A model generated the notes under the pieces. The model was not told the DNA's origin. It was given only the letters and a program-made list of their open reading frames with translations, and did no database searches. A stretch of DNA of 8,188 nucleotides from Filomicrobium sp. (GTDB taxonomy: Bacteria > Pseudomonadota > Alphaproteobacteria > Rhizobiales > Hyphomicrobiaceae). This document shows, piece after piece, positions 7,050 through 8,188 of the stretch. The DNA is taken from assembly GCA_030607105.1 (NCBI GenBank), contig JAUWFF010000032.1:1-8188 (forward strand), given 5' to 3'. Made by a program: the position numbers and the translations under genes. The stretch's first letter is position 1, and every line of letters starts with the position of its first letter.

Positions 7050-8188
7050 ATGCAGAACAAAAATTCAGAAACCCTCCTGCAAGCACGTAACTTGTCCGTA
7101 GCCTTCTCCCAGGGCGGGAAGAAGACGCTCGCCGTCAACCGTGTTTCTTTCAGGATCGGGCGCGGCGAGACGGTCGCGCTCGTTGGTGAATCGGGTTCCG
7201 GCAAAACCGTTTCTGCGCTTTCCATTCTCAAGCTTCTGCCCTACCCGTCTGCCTCGCATCCATCCGGGGAGATCTTTTACCAGGGCCGCAATCTGATGGC
7301 CGCTTCCGAGACCGATCTGCGCGAAATCCGCGGCAGCCGCATATCGATGATTTTTCAGGAACCGATGACATCGCTCAACCCGCTCCAACCGATTGAGCAG
7401 CAGGTCGGCGAAGTGCTGAAGGTGCATCGCGGCCTTGACGACGCTGCCGTCCATGGCCGCGTGATTGAGCTTCTGCGGAAGGTGGGAATTCGCGACCCCG
7501 AGCGCCGGCTTGGCGCTTTCCCTCATGAGTTGTCCGGCGGCCAGCGCCAGCGTGTCATGATTGCCATGGCGCTTGCCAACGAACCTGATCTACTGATCGC
7601 CGACGAGCCGACCACCGCGCTCGACGTCACCATCCAGGCCCAGATCCTTGAACTCCTGCAAGACCTCAGCCGTGAGATGGGCATGGCAATGCTCCTCATC
7701 ACCCACGACCTCGGCATCGTTCGCAAGATGGCGCGCCGCGTTTATGTGATGAAGTCCGGCGACATTGTTGAAGAGGGGTATACCGAGGCGATTTTCAGTG
7801 ACCCGCAGCACGCCTACACTCAGCACCTCTTGGCCGCCGAGCCAAAGGGTGAGCCGCCCCCCTTTGATGTCTCCGCTCCCGTTGTTGTTGAGACCGACGA
7901 CCTCAAGGTTTGGTTTCCCATCAAGACCGGACTTCTCAAACGTACGACTGATCATGTCAAAGCGGTTGACGGCATTACGTTGGGCCTGCGCGAGGGCCAG
8001 ACCTTGGGTGTGGTTGGCGAGTCGGGGTCGGGAAAGACGACGCTCGGCCTTGCGATCTTGCGCCTGATTTCATCCAAAGGACCGATCGTTTATTTGGGCA
8101 ACCGCATTGACGGTTTCTCTTCCTCGCAAATGCGCCCGCTGCGCAAGGACATGCAGATCGTCTTTCAGGATCCCTATGGTTCCCTGTC
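7050..8188 (+). CDS. yejF: Dual-domain ABC transporter ATPase YejF (3' end outside window)
   Basis: This is a cytoplasmic ATPase with two nucleotide-binding domains on one chain that powers YejBE. The frame is open from ATG at 7050 to the window edge, giving 379 codons. The family usually has about 530-545 residues, so roughly 150-165 are missing beyond the edge. The first domain has Walker A GESGSGKT at 46-53, Q-loop Gln103 in [10 protein letters not shown], signature LSGGQRQR at 161-168, Walker B LLIADEP at 181-187 (Glu186 catalytic) and H-loop His219. The linker at about 250-275 includes the [11 protein letters not shown] stretch of the oligopeptide-transporter ATPase extension. The second domain shows Walker A GESGSGKT at 323-330 and Q-loop Gln373 in FQDPYGS; its signature and Walker B lie past the edge. 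AGGTAGGA at 7037-7044 serves as ribosome binding site and overlaps the yejE stop. All catalytic motifs seen are intact. The truncation is only the window boundary. Confidence 0.95.
   Translation, partial: MQNKNSETLLQARNLSVAFSQGGKKTLAVNRVSFRIGRGETVALVGESGSGKTVSALSILKLLPYPSASHPSGEIFYQGRNLMAASETDLREIRGSRISMIFQEPMTSLNPLQPIEQQVGEVLKVHRGLDDAAVHGRVIELLRKVGIRDPERRLGAFPHELSGGQRQRVMIAMALANEPDLLIADEPTTALDVTIQAQILELLQDLSREMGMAMLLITHDLGIVRKMARRVYVMKSGDIVEEGYTEAIFSDPQHAYTQHLLAAEPKGEPPPFDVSAPVVVETDDLKVWFPIKTGLLKRTTDHVKAVDGITLGLREGQTLGVVGESGSGKTTLGLAILRLISSKGPIVYLGNRIDGFSSSQMRPLRKDMQIVFQDPYGSL

Noticed and set aside
8100..8188. Possible premature end of yejF
   Set aside because: No stop is seen before the last base, and the second ATPase domain is mid-way. 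The window simply ends inside the gene.

Overview
The window looks like chromosomal DNA of an alphaproteobacterium, most likely Hyphomicrobiales (Rhizobiales). The basis is gene order and protein similarity recalled from those groups, together with moderately high GC. No database search was possible, so the genus is not assigned.

Layout, all on the + strand. Positions 1-162 are an upstream region with one weak promoter candidate. Positions 163-705 encode a membrane-anchored class I cytochrome c of the CycM/c552 type. A strong intrinsic terminator at 743-770 ends this unit. A spacer of about 140 bases with a TGACCT-C-AGGTCA palindrome leads into a five-gene transport operon: yejA1 (915-2774), yejA2 (2817-4661), yejB (4720-5835), yejE (5840-7042) and yejF (7050 to the window edge, truncated).

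The operon encodes an ABC importer of the peptide/opine/nickel class. Two secreted solute-binding proteins would capture peptide-like ligands in the periplasm. YejB and YejE form the inner-membrane channel. YejF carries two ATPase domains on one chain and powers the pump. Known family members import peptides, microcin C, some antimicrobial peptides and, in some rhizobia and relatives, muropeptides. The ligand here cannot be read from sequence.

Translation signals differ along the operon. Both yejA genes have good Shine-Dalgarno sites with ATG. yejB has no Shine-Dalgarno site but a CA-rich leader. yejE starts at TTG, 4 bases after the yejB stop. A strong GC hairpin spans the end of yejA1. This fits binding proteins being made in excess over membrane parts, which is an inference.

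I see no mobile element, CRISPR array, tRNA, rRNA or clearly new system. The points worth checking are the divergent tandem binding proteins, the intercistronic RNA signals, the palindrome upstream of yejA1 and a two-cysteine insert in YejE.
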